A stretch of DNA of 36,768 nucleotides. It comes from SAR116 cluster bacterium AG-426-B08. GTDB lineage: Bacteria > Pseudomonadota > Alphaproteobacteria > Puniceispirillales > Marisalimonadaceae. Of the stretch, positions 15,971-24,553 are shown in pieces (within the stretch, counting starts at the first letter, position 1; the number at the start of each line of letters is the position of its first letter). Below the pieces are notes generated by a model. That model ran no database searches and was not told where the DNA came from. It was given only the letters and a program-made list of their open reading frames with translations. The stretch is from assembly GCA_003213175.1 (NCBI GenBank), contig QCNN01000010.1:1-36768 (forward strand), in the 5' to 3' direction. A program made the translations under genes and the position numbers.

Positions 15971-15991
15971 TTTTCCTCTCTAGAGTTATAT

Positions 15992-16747
15992 TTATATCAT
16001 GCAGAAGCCACCATTTATACTTATAACTTGACCAGTAATCCAATTTGCATTTTTAGAACATAAAAATGTTACCATTGGAGCAACGTCTTCTGCATTTCCA
16101 ATTCTTTTAAGTGGATAAGATTTTAAAATTTTTTCCATATTTTTATCTAAAAATTCATTATTAGAATGAGATGTTTTGACTAGGCCTAGTGAAATTGTGT
16201 TCACAGTAATATCATACCTTCCTAATTCTTTTGCTAAAGACTTGCCTAATGCTATTGTTCCACCTCTTGCGGCGGCAGTAATGGCCAAGTTAGCTTCACC
16301 TATTCGAGAGCTATCGCCAACAATATTTATAATTCTACCATTATGATTTTTAATCATTTTTTCTATAACTAAATGACAACAATTTATAGAACCTTTCAAA
16401 CAGATATCTATTTGTTTATCCCATTCTTTAGGAGTAGACTCTATGAATCTCTCTATTCTGGTATAACCTGCATTATTAATTAAAATATCAATTTCTCCAA
16501 AATCAACATTTATTTGTTCTATTGTATTTTTCATTTCATGATAATTAGAAATATCACCTTTATAAGCTTTGGCATTTCCTCCAAGTTTTTTTATATCAGC
16601 AACAGTTTCTTCAGCTTCTTTTGATGAGGAATTATAGTTTACAGCCACGATTGCTTTTTCTGAAGCTAAATTCAATGAAATTAATTTACCAATATCTCTT
16701 CCTCCACCAGTAACAAGGGCTATTTTATTTTCTAAATCTAGTTTCAT
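15992..16747 (-). CDS. Short-chain dehydrogenase/reductase-fold protein lacking the catalytic tetrad
   Basis: This 251-residue protein has the classical SDR fold. The cofactor motif TGGGRDIG is at 13-20, NNAG at 91-94, and the C-terminal ITGQVISINGG is present. The catalytic positions are all changed by alignment to ordinary members: the Asn of the tetrad reads Cys116 (DICLKG), the Ser position reads Gly144 (NIVGDSS), and the YxxxK pair reads Thr157 and Arg161 (AITAAARGG). Ser146 and Ser147 are nearby but out of register. Normal hydride transfer through Tyr-Lys is therefore doubtful. It may bind NAD(P)(H) without turning over, act as a subunit, or use other chemistry. The intact frame and tight packing argue against a decaying pseudogene. 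Confidence 0.85.
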   Translation of the reverse strand: MKLDLENKIALVTGGGRDIGKLISLNLASEKAIVAVNYNSSSKEAEETVADIKKLGGNAKAYKGDISNYHEMKNTIEQINVDFGEIDILINNAGYTRIERFIESTPKEWDKQIDICLKGSINCCHLVIEKMIKNHNGRIINIVGDSSRIGEANLAITAAARGGTIALGKSLAKELGRYDITVNTISLGLVKTSHSNNEFLDKNMEKILKSYPLKRIGNAEDVAPMVTFLCSKNANWITGQVISINGGFCMI

Positions 16748-16748
16748 T

Positions 16749-19094
16749 TTATTTTGCTCCGCTCTTAATTAAATTATATAATTTATCTCTTGAAATTGGA
16801 AGTTCAGTTATTTCAATGTTTAGATGAGAAATTGCATTACTTACTGCATTTGCTATAGCAGCGACTGACCCAATTGTACCTCCTTCTCCCATGCCTTTAA
16901 ATTTCCCCAGATTATCCGGTAAAAATTTTTCAATATGTTCAATTTTAATGTTAGGAACTTCACATGTTGTAGGTAGAAGATAGTCGGCCAAGGTGGCAGT
17001 TTGCAATTGACCCGATTCGTCATATCTTAATTCTTCGTACAGAGCAGCACCTATACCTTGAGCCACGCCACCATGAACCTGCCCATCAACAATCATAGGA
17101 TTGATAACTTTTCCACAATCTTCAGAAACAACATAGTCTCTAATTTTTATTTTATATGTTTCAGAGTCAATTTCTACAACGGCGATATGTGTTGCAGTAG
17201 TTGTAGCGCCAAAAATTGGATCATATGTTTCAAGGGCTATGAGAGGTTTTCGAAGTTTTATCGGTAAGGTTTCCATATCTGAGTAAACTGCACGCGCTAA
17301 TTCATGAAAACTTATTTTTTTATTAGTATTTTTTTCAAAAATAAAGCCTTCATTTACATGAATATTTTTCTTGTTTGTTTCAAAAATATGAGATGCAATT
17401 TTAATTATTTGTTGTTTTAATTTTTTGGAAGACTTGATAGCAACACTACCAGCTATTGCTGCACTTCTACTTGCATATGTTCCAGTCCCATGTTTAATAA
17501 ATGATGTATTACCTTGATTAATTTTTATATCTTCAATTTTTGCACCTAGCATTTCTGCTATAATTTGAGCCAAAGTTGTTTCCAATCCTTGCCCATGAGA
17601 AGCAATACCAAAAGTTGCAGAGATGCTTCCAGTAGCATCAATTTCAATTATACCAGTTTCCGTTCCAGTATTAAGGGGCATTCCAGGTGCAACAGATATT
17701 TTAGACCCTATTCCAGTTAGTTCTCCATAAGAGGCAATACCAATTCCAATCCAATTTTTATTATTTTTATTATTTATTTTTTTAAATTTTTTATATTTAA
17801 TAATCTTTAAAGCTGACTTGAGACAATTTTTAAATCCTGCTTTATCCCAGACTATCCCTGAACCAATTTTATAGGGAAAATCTTTTTTATCTATCATATT
17901 TTGCAGACGCAACTTTGCCGGGTCAATTTTTAATTTCTTTGATGCAATATCTATTAATCTTTCGATTGCAAAAACAGCGGCTGGTCTACCAACTCCACGA
18001 TATGGTCCTGTAGGAGGTTTATTTGTAACAACACACTTTACATTTACATTAAAATTATCAATCTTATAAGGTCCTTGTAAAAAACCGGCAACTTGCATAG
18101 GTTCTAAAGCTGCCGTCCAGGGATAAATGGAATATGAACCAACATCACCAAAAATATTACCAAATAAACCAATAAATTCACCGGATGACTTAAAAAATAA
18201 TTCAACCTCCATTATTTCTTCAAAACCTTGACTGGTTGACATTAAGTCTTCAAATCGATCTGAAATCCATTTAATAGGTCGTTTGAATTTTTGACATAAT
18301 AATACTGTAATTATTTCTTCTGGATATAAAGAAGCTTTTCCACCAAACCCTCCTCCAACATCAGGTGCCACTACATTTAGTTTATTTCCAGGAATCTTAA
18401 GAAATTGACAAAGAGCATCTTTTATCACGCCTGGGACTTGTGAAGATGAATATAAAGTAAGTGCATCATTAATTTTATCTATATTACAAACATAGCTTCT
18501 TGTTTCCATTGATACAGGGGATTTCCTTGTCATAGAAAAATTATTTTTTACACTTAAAATTTTTTCATCTCTTTTAAATTGTATATCTCCTTTGTTAAAT
18601 GTTCTCTCTAGTATGGTATTTGATTTGATTTCATTATGTAAAATAGCCGAATTAGATTTTATACTATCTTTTACATTTATTACTGGTTCAAGATTTTCAA
18701 TTTCAACATCAACAAGTTCTATTGCATCTTCTGCTATATATCTATTATCCGCTACTATAACTGCAATGGGTTCACCAACATATCTAACCTTATCTACACA
18801 CAAAATATTTTGATTGGTTGCATAATAATTTTTCATTCGTGATGGGGACTTTATTGGAGGTACATCTTTAAAATCTTCATGTGTAAATATACCATAGATA
18901 CCTTTTAATTTTTCTGCTTTATCTTTATTAATTGATCTAATTTTTCCATGTGCGGTATCACTTCTCAAAAAACATAAATGTAATTGGTCTGGAAAATTTA
19001 AATCAGAAGTATAAACACCTTTACCTGATAGCAATCTATCATCTTCAAACCTTAGTACATTTTTACCTATGTATTTTTTTGATTCATCATTCAT
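16749..19094 (-). CDS. Molybdenum hydroxylase large (Mo-binding) subunit, set B
   Basis: This 781-residue subunit has the normal length for the family. An N-terminal hammerhead domain (about 10-130; VGEPIAVIVADNRYIAEDA) is followed by VVAPDVGGGFGGKASLYPEE near 245. The active-site loop region PTGPYRGVGRPAAVFAIERL is near 360, and GMGEGGTIGS with the catalytic Glu is near 740. PYRGVGRP resembles the AYRGAGR of form II CoxL-like enzymes rather than AYXCSFR of true CO dehydrogenases, so the substrate is probably an organic acid, aldehyde or heterocycle. It is directly after the MBL gene, with stop and start adjacent. The set B FeS and FAD genes lie upstream. Confidence 0.92.
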   Translation of the reverse strand: MNDESKKYIGKNVLRFEDDRLLSGKGVYTSDLNFPDQLHLCFLRSDTAHGKIRSINKDKAEKLKGIYGIFTHEDFKDVPPIKSPSRMKNYYATNQNILCVDKVRYVGEPIAVIVADNRYIAEDAIELVDVEIENLEPVINVKDSIKSNSAILHNEIKSNTILERTFNKGDIQFKRDEKILSVKNNFSMTRKSPVSMETRSYVCNIDKINDALTLYSSSQVPGVIKDALCQFLKIPGNKLNVVAPDVGGGFGGKASLYPEEIITVLLCQKFKRPIKWISDRFEDLMSTSQGFEEIMEVELFFKSSGEFIGLFGNIFGDVGSYSIYPWTAALEPMQVAGFLQGPYKIDNFNVNVKCVVTNKPPTGPYRGVGRPAAVFAIERLIDIASKKLKIDPAKLRLQNMIDKKDFPYKIGSGIVWDKAGFKNCLKSALKIIKYKKFKKINNKNNKNWIGIGIASYGELTGIGSKISVAPGMPLNTGTETGIIEIDATGSISATFGIASHGQGLETTLAQIIAEMLGAKIEDIKINQGNTSFIKHGTGTYASRSAAIAGSVAIKSSKKLKQQIIKIASHIFETNKKNIHVNEGFIFEKNTNKKISFHELARAVYSDMETLPIKLRKPLIALETYDPIFGATTTATHIAVVEIDSETYKIKIRDYVVSEDCGKVINPMIVDGQVHGGVAQGIGAALYEELRYDESGQLQTATLADYLLPTTCEVPNIKIEHIEKFLPDNLGKFKGMGEGGTIGSVAAIANAVSNAISHLNIEITELPISRDKLYNLIKSGAK

Positions 19095-19853
19095 TTAATT
19101 ATAAATGACCCCCATATCCAGATTATTTTTCCATTGATTATCATCATGTCCACAAACAATAATATATCCAGATTTTTTTATTATTTTTAATTCCTCATAA
19201 GATTTTAATATCAACTGTGGATTCCATGCATTTTTTGGAACTTCCTCTTTATCTAAATTTCTCTCTAGGCTCAGGGCATCAGATGCTATTACAAATCTAG
19301 TTTTTTCTAAATTTACTAGTAATCCTATAGAGCCGGGTGTATGTCCTGGTAGGTTTATGGTAACAATACGAGAGTCATCAAAAACATCAAAATTATGATT
19401 TAGAGTCTTTAATTTCATTGGTAAATCCCATTCTTTTTTTATATATCCCATAAGATTTGCATTTTCATGATTTGCACTTTGAATTTCTTTTTCATGACAA
19501 TAAAATTCCGCATTTTTAAAAAATTCGTTACATCCGCAGTGATCTGGGTGCAAATGGGAGTTAATAACTAGGTCTATATCATCTGGAGAAATTCCAATAG
19601 TTGCTAGTTCAGTGATTAAGTTTTTCCCATTCATGTTTATCGGTTTCATGATTTTCGATAAACCACCCCATCTTTCAAATGCATTTATCTCTACTGATGG
19701 ATGACATCCTGTATCAAAAAGAATGTTTGTTTTTTTATAGTTGATATAGGTTGAAATCACAGGAAGTTCGAATTTTTCATCTGTAGTTAAATTAGGAACA
19801 AAGATTTTTTTTTTCATTTGTACTCTGCCAGAGTTTAAGAAATGTAAATTCAT
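19095..19853 (-). CDS. Metallo-beta-lactamase-fold hydrolase, lactonase-like
   Basis: This 252-residue MBL-fold enzyme has the zinc motif HLHPDH at 100-105 (HxHxDH), LPGHTPGS with the next His, a following conserved Asp in VIASDA, and a final GHDD. The opening LHFLNSGRV and the overall order match the AiiA-like lactonase branch. It may open a lactone or hydrolyse a thioester or cyclic ester product; a quorum-quenching role cannot be excluded. It lies inside the set B oxidase operon, overlapping the FeS gene by 4 bases upstream and touching the large subunit gene downstream, so it is translationally coupled to that enzyme. This argues for a job in the same pathway. Confidence 0.88.
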   Translation of the reverse strand: MNLHFLNSGRVQMKKKIFVPNLTTDEKFELPVISTYINYKKTNILFDTGCHPSVEINAFERWGGLSKIMKPINMNGKNLITELATIGISPDDIDLVINSHLHPDHCGCNEFFKNAEFYCHEKEIQSANHENANLMGYIKKEWDLPMKLKTLNHNFDVFDDSRIVTINLPGHTPGSIGLLVNLEKTRFVIASDALSLERNLDKEEVPKNAWNPQLILKSYEELKIIKKSGYIIVCGHDDNQWKNNLDMGVIYN

Positions 19854-20329
19854 TTTTTATTCCTAATTTTAATTAATTCTAAAACAGCTTTAATAATGTT
19901 TTCATAACCAGTGCATCTACATAAATTACCAGATAGTGCCTTTCTAATTTCGTTTTCACTTTGAAATTTTTCATTTTCAATTAATTCGTCCACTGTAATC
20001 AAAAATCCTGGTGTGCAAAAACCACATTGCAATGCATGAAATTTTTTAAAAGTTTTTAAAATTAACTTTTTTTGTGGATTTGAATTTAAACTTTCTACTG
20101 TTTCGACTTTTTTTCCATGAAGTTGCACTGCAAATTTCAAACATGATCGGGATGTAACGCCATCTATTTTTATCGTGCATGACCCACAAACACCATGTTC
20201 ACATCCCACATGAGTACCTGTTAAATTCAAATTATCTCTTATAAAATCTGAGGCAAGTAATCTGGGTTCTATTATTTTTGTATATTTTTTGTCATTAACT
20301 ATTGTTTCAATTTTAAACTTATTAATCAT
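19850..20329 (-). CDS. Molybdenum hydroxylase [2Fe-2S] (small) subunit, set B
   Basis: This 159-residue small subunit has both iron-sulfur clusters complete. Cys43, Cys48, Cys51 and Cys63 lie in the ferredoxin domain (VGCEHGVCGSCT), and Cys102, Cys105, Cys137 and Cys139 in the helical domain (QCGFCTPG and LCRCTGY). It carries electrons from the Mo cofactor of set B to FAD. Its ATG at 20329 lies inside the end of the FAD gene (8-base overlap), and its stop overlaps the MBL start by 4 bases. It resembles the set A small subunit closely in motif spacing. The order FAD-FeS-MBL-Mo is unusual only in the inserted hydrolase. Confidence 0.92.
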   Translation of the reverse strand: MINKFKIETIVNDKKYTKIIEPRLLASDFIRDNLNLTGTHVGCEHGVCGSCTIKIDGVTSRSCLKFAVQLHGKKVETVESLNSNPQKKLILKTFKKFHALQCGFCTPGFLITVDELIENEKFQSENEIRKALSGNLCRCTGYENIIKAVLELIKIRNKK

Positions 20330-21200
20330 TTAATTTACTTAAAATTTGTTTTTTAGCTGAATTAATAGCTTTTTTTAATAAAACTATCGACAAGTGTTTT
20401 TTGTATTCTTCTGAGCTATGATTGTCAGAAATAGGGTGTATGTTAGTAAGAACAATTTTTTCATCAAATTTACATAAATCTTCGTTAATATTCATTCCAA
20501 TGATAAAATTTTCAATATTATTTAATTTTATAACTTTTTCATCAACTCCACCAATTATTATATTTGCATTTTTTATTATATTATTATTTTCAATCTCAAT
20601 GATAACACCTGTTTCAACTATGGCAAAATCTCCTTCTCTTGGAGATTCTTCATGAAAAGACCAACCATATAAATTTTGAATTTTAGGTATTTTTATTGAG
20701 ATAATTATTTCATTCTCTTTCAAATTTGTAACAAAGTGACTTTCAAAAAATTTTGTTGCAGGTATTTCTCTTGTATTTTTTTTACTTTTAACCTTAATTG
20801 AACAATCTAAAAGATTAATTAATAATGGCCACTCTGATGCAGGATCAGCATTTGCTATACTTCCTCCAACGGTACCTTGATTCCTTATTGTATGATGTGC
20901 AACATTTTTTAATGCATTTGAAATAACAGGAAAGTATTTTTTTAAACAAATAGAGTTAATTGCATTTGTATGAGTTAAGAGAGAACCAATCTCAACATAA
21001 TCTTTCTCTTCAGTAACATTTTTAAGTTCATTAATATTACTTATATCAATAATTAAATCAGGCTGTGCCAATCTAAAGTTCATCATTGGCACTAAACTTT
21101 GTCCTCCTGCGATTAATCTTGCATTATCATTACTGGACAATGCATCTAGAGCGTTTTCAATTGTGGTTACATTTAAATAGTTAAAAGGACTAGGTTTCAA
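20322..21200 (-). CDS. Molybdenum hydroxylase FAD-binding (medium) subunit, set B
   Basis: This 292-residue CoxM/XdhB-type subunit has IAGGQSLVPMMNFRLAQPD (near 33-50) and HHTIRNQGTVGGSIANADP (near 105-123), the two FAD-binding signatures, and then a normal C-terminal domain. The start is TTG at 21200, giving MKPSPFNYL, the family's usual beginning; there is no suitable ATG nearby. It is 33 bases downstream of livF, so the liv transporter and this oxidase probably share a transcript. It overlaps the FeS subunit gene. The FAD would pass electrons to NAD+, quinone or a carrier; the acceptor cannot be read from the sequence. Confidence 0.92.
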   Translation of the reverse strand: MKPSPFNYLNVTTIENALDALSSNDNARLIAGGQSLVPMMNFRLAQPDLIIDISNINELKNVTEEKDYVEIGSLLTHTNAINSICLKKYFPVISNALKNVAHHTIRNQGTVGGSIANADPASEWPLLINLLDCSIKVKSKKNTREIPATKFFESHFVTNLKENEIIISIKIPKIQNLYGWSFHEESPREGDFAIVETGVIIEIENNNIIKNANIIIGGVDEKVIKLNNIENFIIGMNINEDLCKFDEKIVLTNIHPISDNHSSEEYKKHLSIVLLKKAINSAKKQILSKLND

Positions 21201-21233
21201 TTTTTTGCCTGGAAAAAAATATTTGATATTAAT

Positions 21234-21878
21234 TTATTTTTTTTTAATTTCTCCACGTTCAATAATAAAAGTTCTATCCAGCATTTTATCATAATGCCCA
21301 GCATTACTTTCAGCAACTAAAGTGGTAACGCCTTCTTTTTTTAAATTATTAAGTATTTCAATTATTCTTCTTGTGAGTGCTGGTGCAATTCCCTCCGTTG
21401 GTTCATCTAGGAGTAACAACTTTTTACCAACCATTAAAGCTCTGGATAAAGCTATTAATTTTTGCTGCCCTCCAGAAAGACTGGTTGATGGCCTATCTTT
21501 TAGTTCATTTGCTTCTGGGATTATTTTATAAATCCATTTTAATCTTTCTTGCCAGTCATCAATATTAACCGCCCAAACTGGTATCATTATATTTTCTTCT
21601 GAAGTCATTGAAGGAATTAACCTTCTATCTTCTGGCATATAACCTATAAAATTATTAGCTCTTATTTCAGATGGCAAGCTGGTAAGATCATTATTTTCAA
21701 ATTCTATTTTACCAGATTTTGTTTTTAATATTCCCATTATGGTTTTCAATAAAGTAGTCTTTCCAGCCCCATTTCTTCCAATTAATCCAACCATTTCGCC
21801 TTGATTAAGGTTTAAACTAGCATTCTTTAGGATACCAACTGGACCTATATCAACATTAATTTTATTCAAATTTAACAT
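21234..21878 (-). CDS. livF: Branched-chain-type ABC transporter ATP-binding protein LivF
   Basis: This 214-residue ATPase, slightly shorter than the usual 230-240, belongs to the HAAT (hydrophobic amino acid) importer family. Visible are Walker A GRNGAGKTT, the signature LSGGQQKLIALSRAL, Walker B LLLLDEPTEGIAP and a switch-region His near the C-terminus (SNAGHYDKM). It pairs with LivG to power uptake through LivH and LivM at the inner membrane. The ATG at 21878 is preceded by GAGG on the minus strand. It is the last of the five liv genes and is followed 33 bases later by FAD subunit B. That placement links this transporter to the degradation genes rather than to general amino acid uptake. 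Confidence 0.92.
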   Translation of the reverse strand: MLNLNKINVDIGPVGILKNASLNLNQGEMVGLIGRNGAGKTTLLKTIMGILKTKSGKIEFENNDLTSLPSEIRANNFIGYMPEDRRLIPSMTSEENIMIPVWAVNIDDWQERLKWIYKIIPEANELKDRPSTSLSGGQQKLIALSRALMVGKKLLLLDEPTEGIAPALTRRIIEILNNLKKEGVTTLVAESNAGHYDKMLDRTFIIERGEIKKK

Positions 21879-21898
21879 TTTGCATTATCCTCAAACTA

Positions 21899-22648
21899 TC
21901 AAGAACCTAGAACATATTGAATAACTTTTTTATTTTTAAGAGCTTTTTTAGGAGTGTCGTCACAAATAACTTGTCCCTGATAAAATGCTATAACTCTATC
22001 AACATATCTTTCAACTATTTCCATATCATGTTCTACAAAAAGAACTGTAGTACCACTTTTTTTAAGAGCAGAAATAACTATATCCATTATCCCAAATTTT
22101 TCTTCAACAGAGACACCCGATGTTGGTTCGTCTAACAGAAGAACCTTTGGGTTTCCAACTACAGCCATTGCTATATCAAGCAATTTACGCATTCCTTGTG
22201 ATAAAGTACTAACTATTAGATCACTTTGTTTTTTAATTTTGTATAAGTCTAAAATTTTGTCACACTCTTTAGACAATTTTTCATCTTCAAGGGGAAGTAA
22301 TAATTGACCACCTTTCTTTTTTGACAGTGACATTGCAATCATTAAATTTTGCTTCACAGTCATAGTCATAAAAACTTGGCTAACTTGGAAAGATCTACAA
22401 ACGCCAATGTGAGTTGCCTCTCTTGGTTTAATTCCTGTAATGTCGTTACCTAAAAAATGAATTTTACCAGATGTTGGTTTCAAATATCCAGTAATCATAT
22501 TAACAAATACGGTTTTGCCAGCACCATTTGCACCAATAATACCAATAATTTCTCCCTCTTTTACAGAAATATTAATATTTTGAGCAGCAATTATACCAGA
22601 AAATGATTTTTGTAGGTCTTTAGTTTGAAGGATAAAATGATTATTCAT
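21899..22648 (-). CDS. livG: Branched-chain-type ABC transporter ATP-binding protein LivG
   Basis: This 249-residue ATPase has Walker A GANGAGKTVFVNMITGY near 36-52, signature STLSQGMRKLLDIAMAV, Walker B VLLLDEPTSGVS and the switch His in VEHDMEIVERY. The signature LSQGMRK departs a little from the common LSYGQQR form. That is seen in homologues for aromatic acids and urea as well as amino acids, so it does not fix the substrate. It starts inside the end of livM (8-base overlap) and lies 20 bases before livF. Length and motif order are normal for LivG. Confidence 0.92.
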   Translation of the reverse strand: MNNHFILQTKDLQKSFSGIIAAQNINISVKEGEIIGIIGANGAGKTVFVNMITGYLKPTSGKIHFLGNDITGIKPREATHIGVCRSFQVSQVFMTMTVKQNLMIAMSLSKKKGGQLLLPLEDEKLSKECDKILDLYKIKKQSDLIVSTLSQGMRKLLDIAMAVVGNPKVLLLDEPTSGVSVEEKFGIMDIVISALKKSGTTVLFVEHDMEIVERYVDRVIAFYQGQVICDDTPKKALKNKKVIQYVLGS

Positions 22649-23600
22649 TATTTTTTTTCCTCAAAAAATTTAATTTTTGAAATAATGACCATAAACCACC
22701 AGGTGAGAAAAAGATTATGGCTAATAATGTACCACCTATTATCATTTGCCAAGCTTGAGGTGCCCACTCAAAGGCATAAGTTCTTATAAATTCAAATATT
22801 ACGGCGCCAATAAAAGGTGCAAGTATATTACCTAAACCTGACATTATTGTTACAAAAACTAACTCACCAGACACACTCCACAGAACCATGGAATCTGGGT
22901 CCACCTGACCTAAACTTGCAGCCATCAGACCTCCTGCTCCACCAGCCAAACATGCTGATATGACATATTTTATGTGAATAGCCTTTTCCACCGAGTAACC
23001 TAAATATTCAACTCTTATTTCATTATCTTGTATTGCAGTTGTCAAATGTCCTAAACTTGACCTTAGATAAGCTTGAGCAAAAATTATTGCTAAAATAACT
23101 ACAAGACCTATGAAGTTGAACAGAGCTATTCTGCCTAATTCAGTTCCAAAAAAAGTAGAGGGTGAAATTGACATTCCATCTGTTGAACCTAAAAATTCAG
23201 CTTTGGCTAACAATCCGTATAAGACCATTGAAAAAGCTAAAGAGAGCATTGCAAAGAAAATTTCTCTGTATTTTCTCAATATAAACCCAAGAGCAAAACC
23301 AAGTAACCCAGCAGCTGCAACAGCAATTAATAATCTAAGAAAAATATCAGTAACTCCAAAAAACTTTTGACACAGAGCAACCGCATATGCTCCAAAACCA
23401 TAGTACAATGCATGACCAAAAGATACGAGGTTAGTTCTCCATAGTATCATCAACCCAAGTACTGCCAAACCCCTAGACATTCCATACATAAAGTTATTTG
23501 ACATCCATTCGGGTAGAATAAAACTACCAAATATTAGTAAAATAAAAATTACTCCGATAGAAGTTTGGACACTTTGATCTTTTAAAATACCCTTAAACAT
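22641..23600 (-). CDS. livM: Branched-chain-type ABC transporter permease LivM
   Basis: This 319-residue integral membrane protein has about eight to ten hydrophobic segments. The family signature around GLMILWRTNLVSFGHALYYG near residue 50 and the conserved LGYSVEKAIHIKYVISACLA segment near 200 identify a LivM-type permease. It forms the channel with LivH. The ATG at 23600 shares one base with the livH stop (TAATG), a coupling arrangement. The C-terminal end, EFIRTYAFEWAPQAWQMIIG, and the charged tail after the last hydrophobic segment are typical. The substrate is not readable from the sequence; neighbours suggest an aromatic or N-heterocyclic acid. Confidence 0.9.
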   Translation of the reverse strand: MFKGILKDQSVQTSIGVIFILLIFGSFILPEWMSNNFMYGMSRGLAVLGLMILWRTNLVSFGHALYYGFGAYAVALCQKFFGVTDIFLRLLIAVAAAGLLGFALGFILRKYREIFFAMLSLAFSMVLYGLLAKAEFLGSTDGMSISPSTFFGTELGRIALFNFIGLVVILAIIFAQAYLRSSLGHLTTAIQDNEIRVEYLGYSVEKAIHIKYVISACLAGGAGGLMAASLGQVDPDSMVLWSVSGELVFVTIMSGLGNILAPFIGAVIFEFIRTYAFEWAPQAWQMIIGGTLLAIIFFSPGGLWSLFQKLNFLRKKNNE

Positions 23601-24496
23601 TAAATCTTCCTTGGCTTTGGAGGAGCAAAAAGTCCTTGAGGTTTTATAATTAAAACTATGGCCATAACCGCATATATGATAAATAACTCTAAGACTGGAG
23701 CTTGATGAACAGCAAAAGCTCTTATCATTCCAACCATTAAAGAACCTATTAAAGCTCCAGGCACAGAACCCATGCCACCAATAACAACTACTGCAAAACT
23801 CATGACAACAACATCAATTGCAAAACCTGGTGAAATAGATATTGTAGGAGCAACGTAGGCCCCTCCTAATGCACCAAGCATTCCTCCAATAATAAATGTA
23901 ATTAAGTAAACGTTAGTCACATTTATACCCATGGAAACACTTACTTCACGGTCAAAAATAACAGATTGTAGTAATTTTCCCCATTTTGTTTTTTTCAAAA
24001 AATACCAGCAAATAAATGCAACTACAACAGCAAGGCCTGATAATGTCAGAGAATAAACTCCTTGATAGACACCAGCTATTTCAAGACCTCCAAGTTCCAT
24101 TGCCGGATAATATGGCATGAGCGGATCGGCGCCGAAAACTATTAGAATTAAATCTTCTAAGATCCAAAAAATTCCAAAAGTGGCTAGAACAATCAGATGA
24201 ATATCTTCCCCATACATTTTTCTTAAAATAAATCTTTCAATTATAAATCCAAAAAATAAACCAGCAACAATTGCAGCCATGAATATAGAGAAGTAATAAA
24301 ACATGGAATTATATTCATTTTCACCTAAATAAATTATTGCAATCGATGCAAGGTAAGCGCCCCATGCATAAAAACTACCGTGAGCGACATTAAGAATTTT
24401 CATTACTCCAAATGTTATAGTAAGTCCTAAGCTTACTATAAACAAATATGAAGCATAAACTAAGCCGTCTAATAATACTGTTGTAAGAAATTGCAT
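23600..24496 (-). CDS. livH: Branched-chain-type ABC transporter permease LivH
   Basis: This 298-residue permease has eight or so hydrophobic helices. It has the family N-terminal signature GLTITFGVMKILNVAHGSFY near residue 24-43 and the EAA-like region SMGINVTNVYLITFIIGGML near 190-212, and it ends with IIKPQGLFAPP. No good ribosome binding site is seen just before the ATG at 24496. The only purine-rich AAGGAGG lies about 40 bases upstream, inside a hairpin that follows livK. Expression may therefore be lower than that of the binding protein, a normal arrangement for these systems. It is followed immediately by livM. Confidence 0.92.
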   Translation of the reverse strand: MQFLTTVLLDGLVYASYLFIVSLGLTITFGVMKILNVAHGSFYAWGAYLASIAIIYLGENEYNSMFYYFSIFMAAIVAGLFFGFIIERFILRKMYGEDIHLIVLATFGIFWILEDLILIVFGADPLMPYYPAMELGGLEIAGVYQGVYSLTLSGLAVVVAFICWYFLKKTKWGKLLQSVIFDREVSVSMGINVTNVYLITFIIGGMLGALGGAYVAPTISISPGFAIDVVVMSFAVVVIGGMGSVPGALIGSLMVGMIRAFAVHQAPVLELFIIYAVMAIVLIIKPQGLFAPPKPRKI

Positions 24497-24515
24497 AAAA
24501 AAATCATCAAAAAGA

Positions 24516-24545
24516 AATTTAAGGAGGAAAAATCCTCCTTAAATT
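24516..24545 (-). terminator. 13-bp hairpin between livK and livH
   Basis: On the minus strand this is a perfect 13-base stem with a four-base T loop, beginning AATTTAAGGAGGA and ending TCCTCCTTAAATT. It is followed by a T-rich stretch (TTTCTTTTTG). It lies 8 bases after the livK stop and 19 bases before the livH ATG. A partial terminator or 3' stabiliser that gives more binding protein than permease is the likely role. Confidence 0.7.
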
Positions 24546-24553
24546 ATTAAAAT

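Noticed and set aside
15992-16747. Treating the SDR-like gene as a pseudogene
   Set aside because: The frame is full length, the cofactor motif is intact and spacing with neighbours is tight, so loss of the tetrad is not accompanied by decay.
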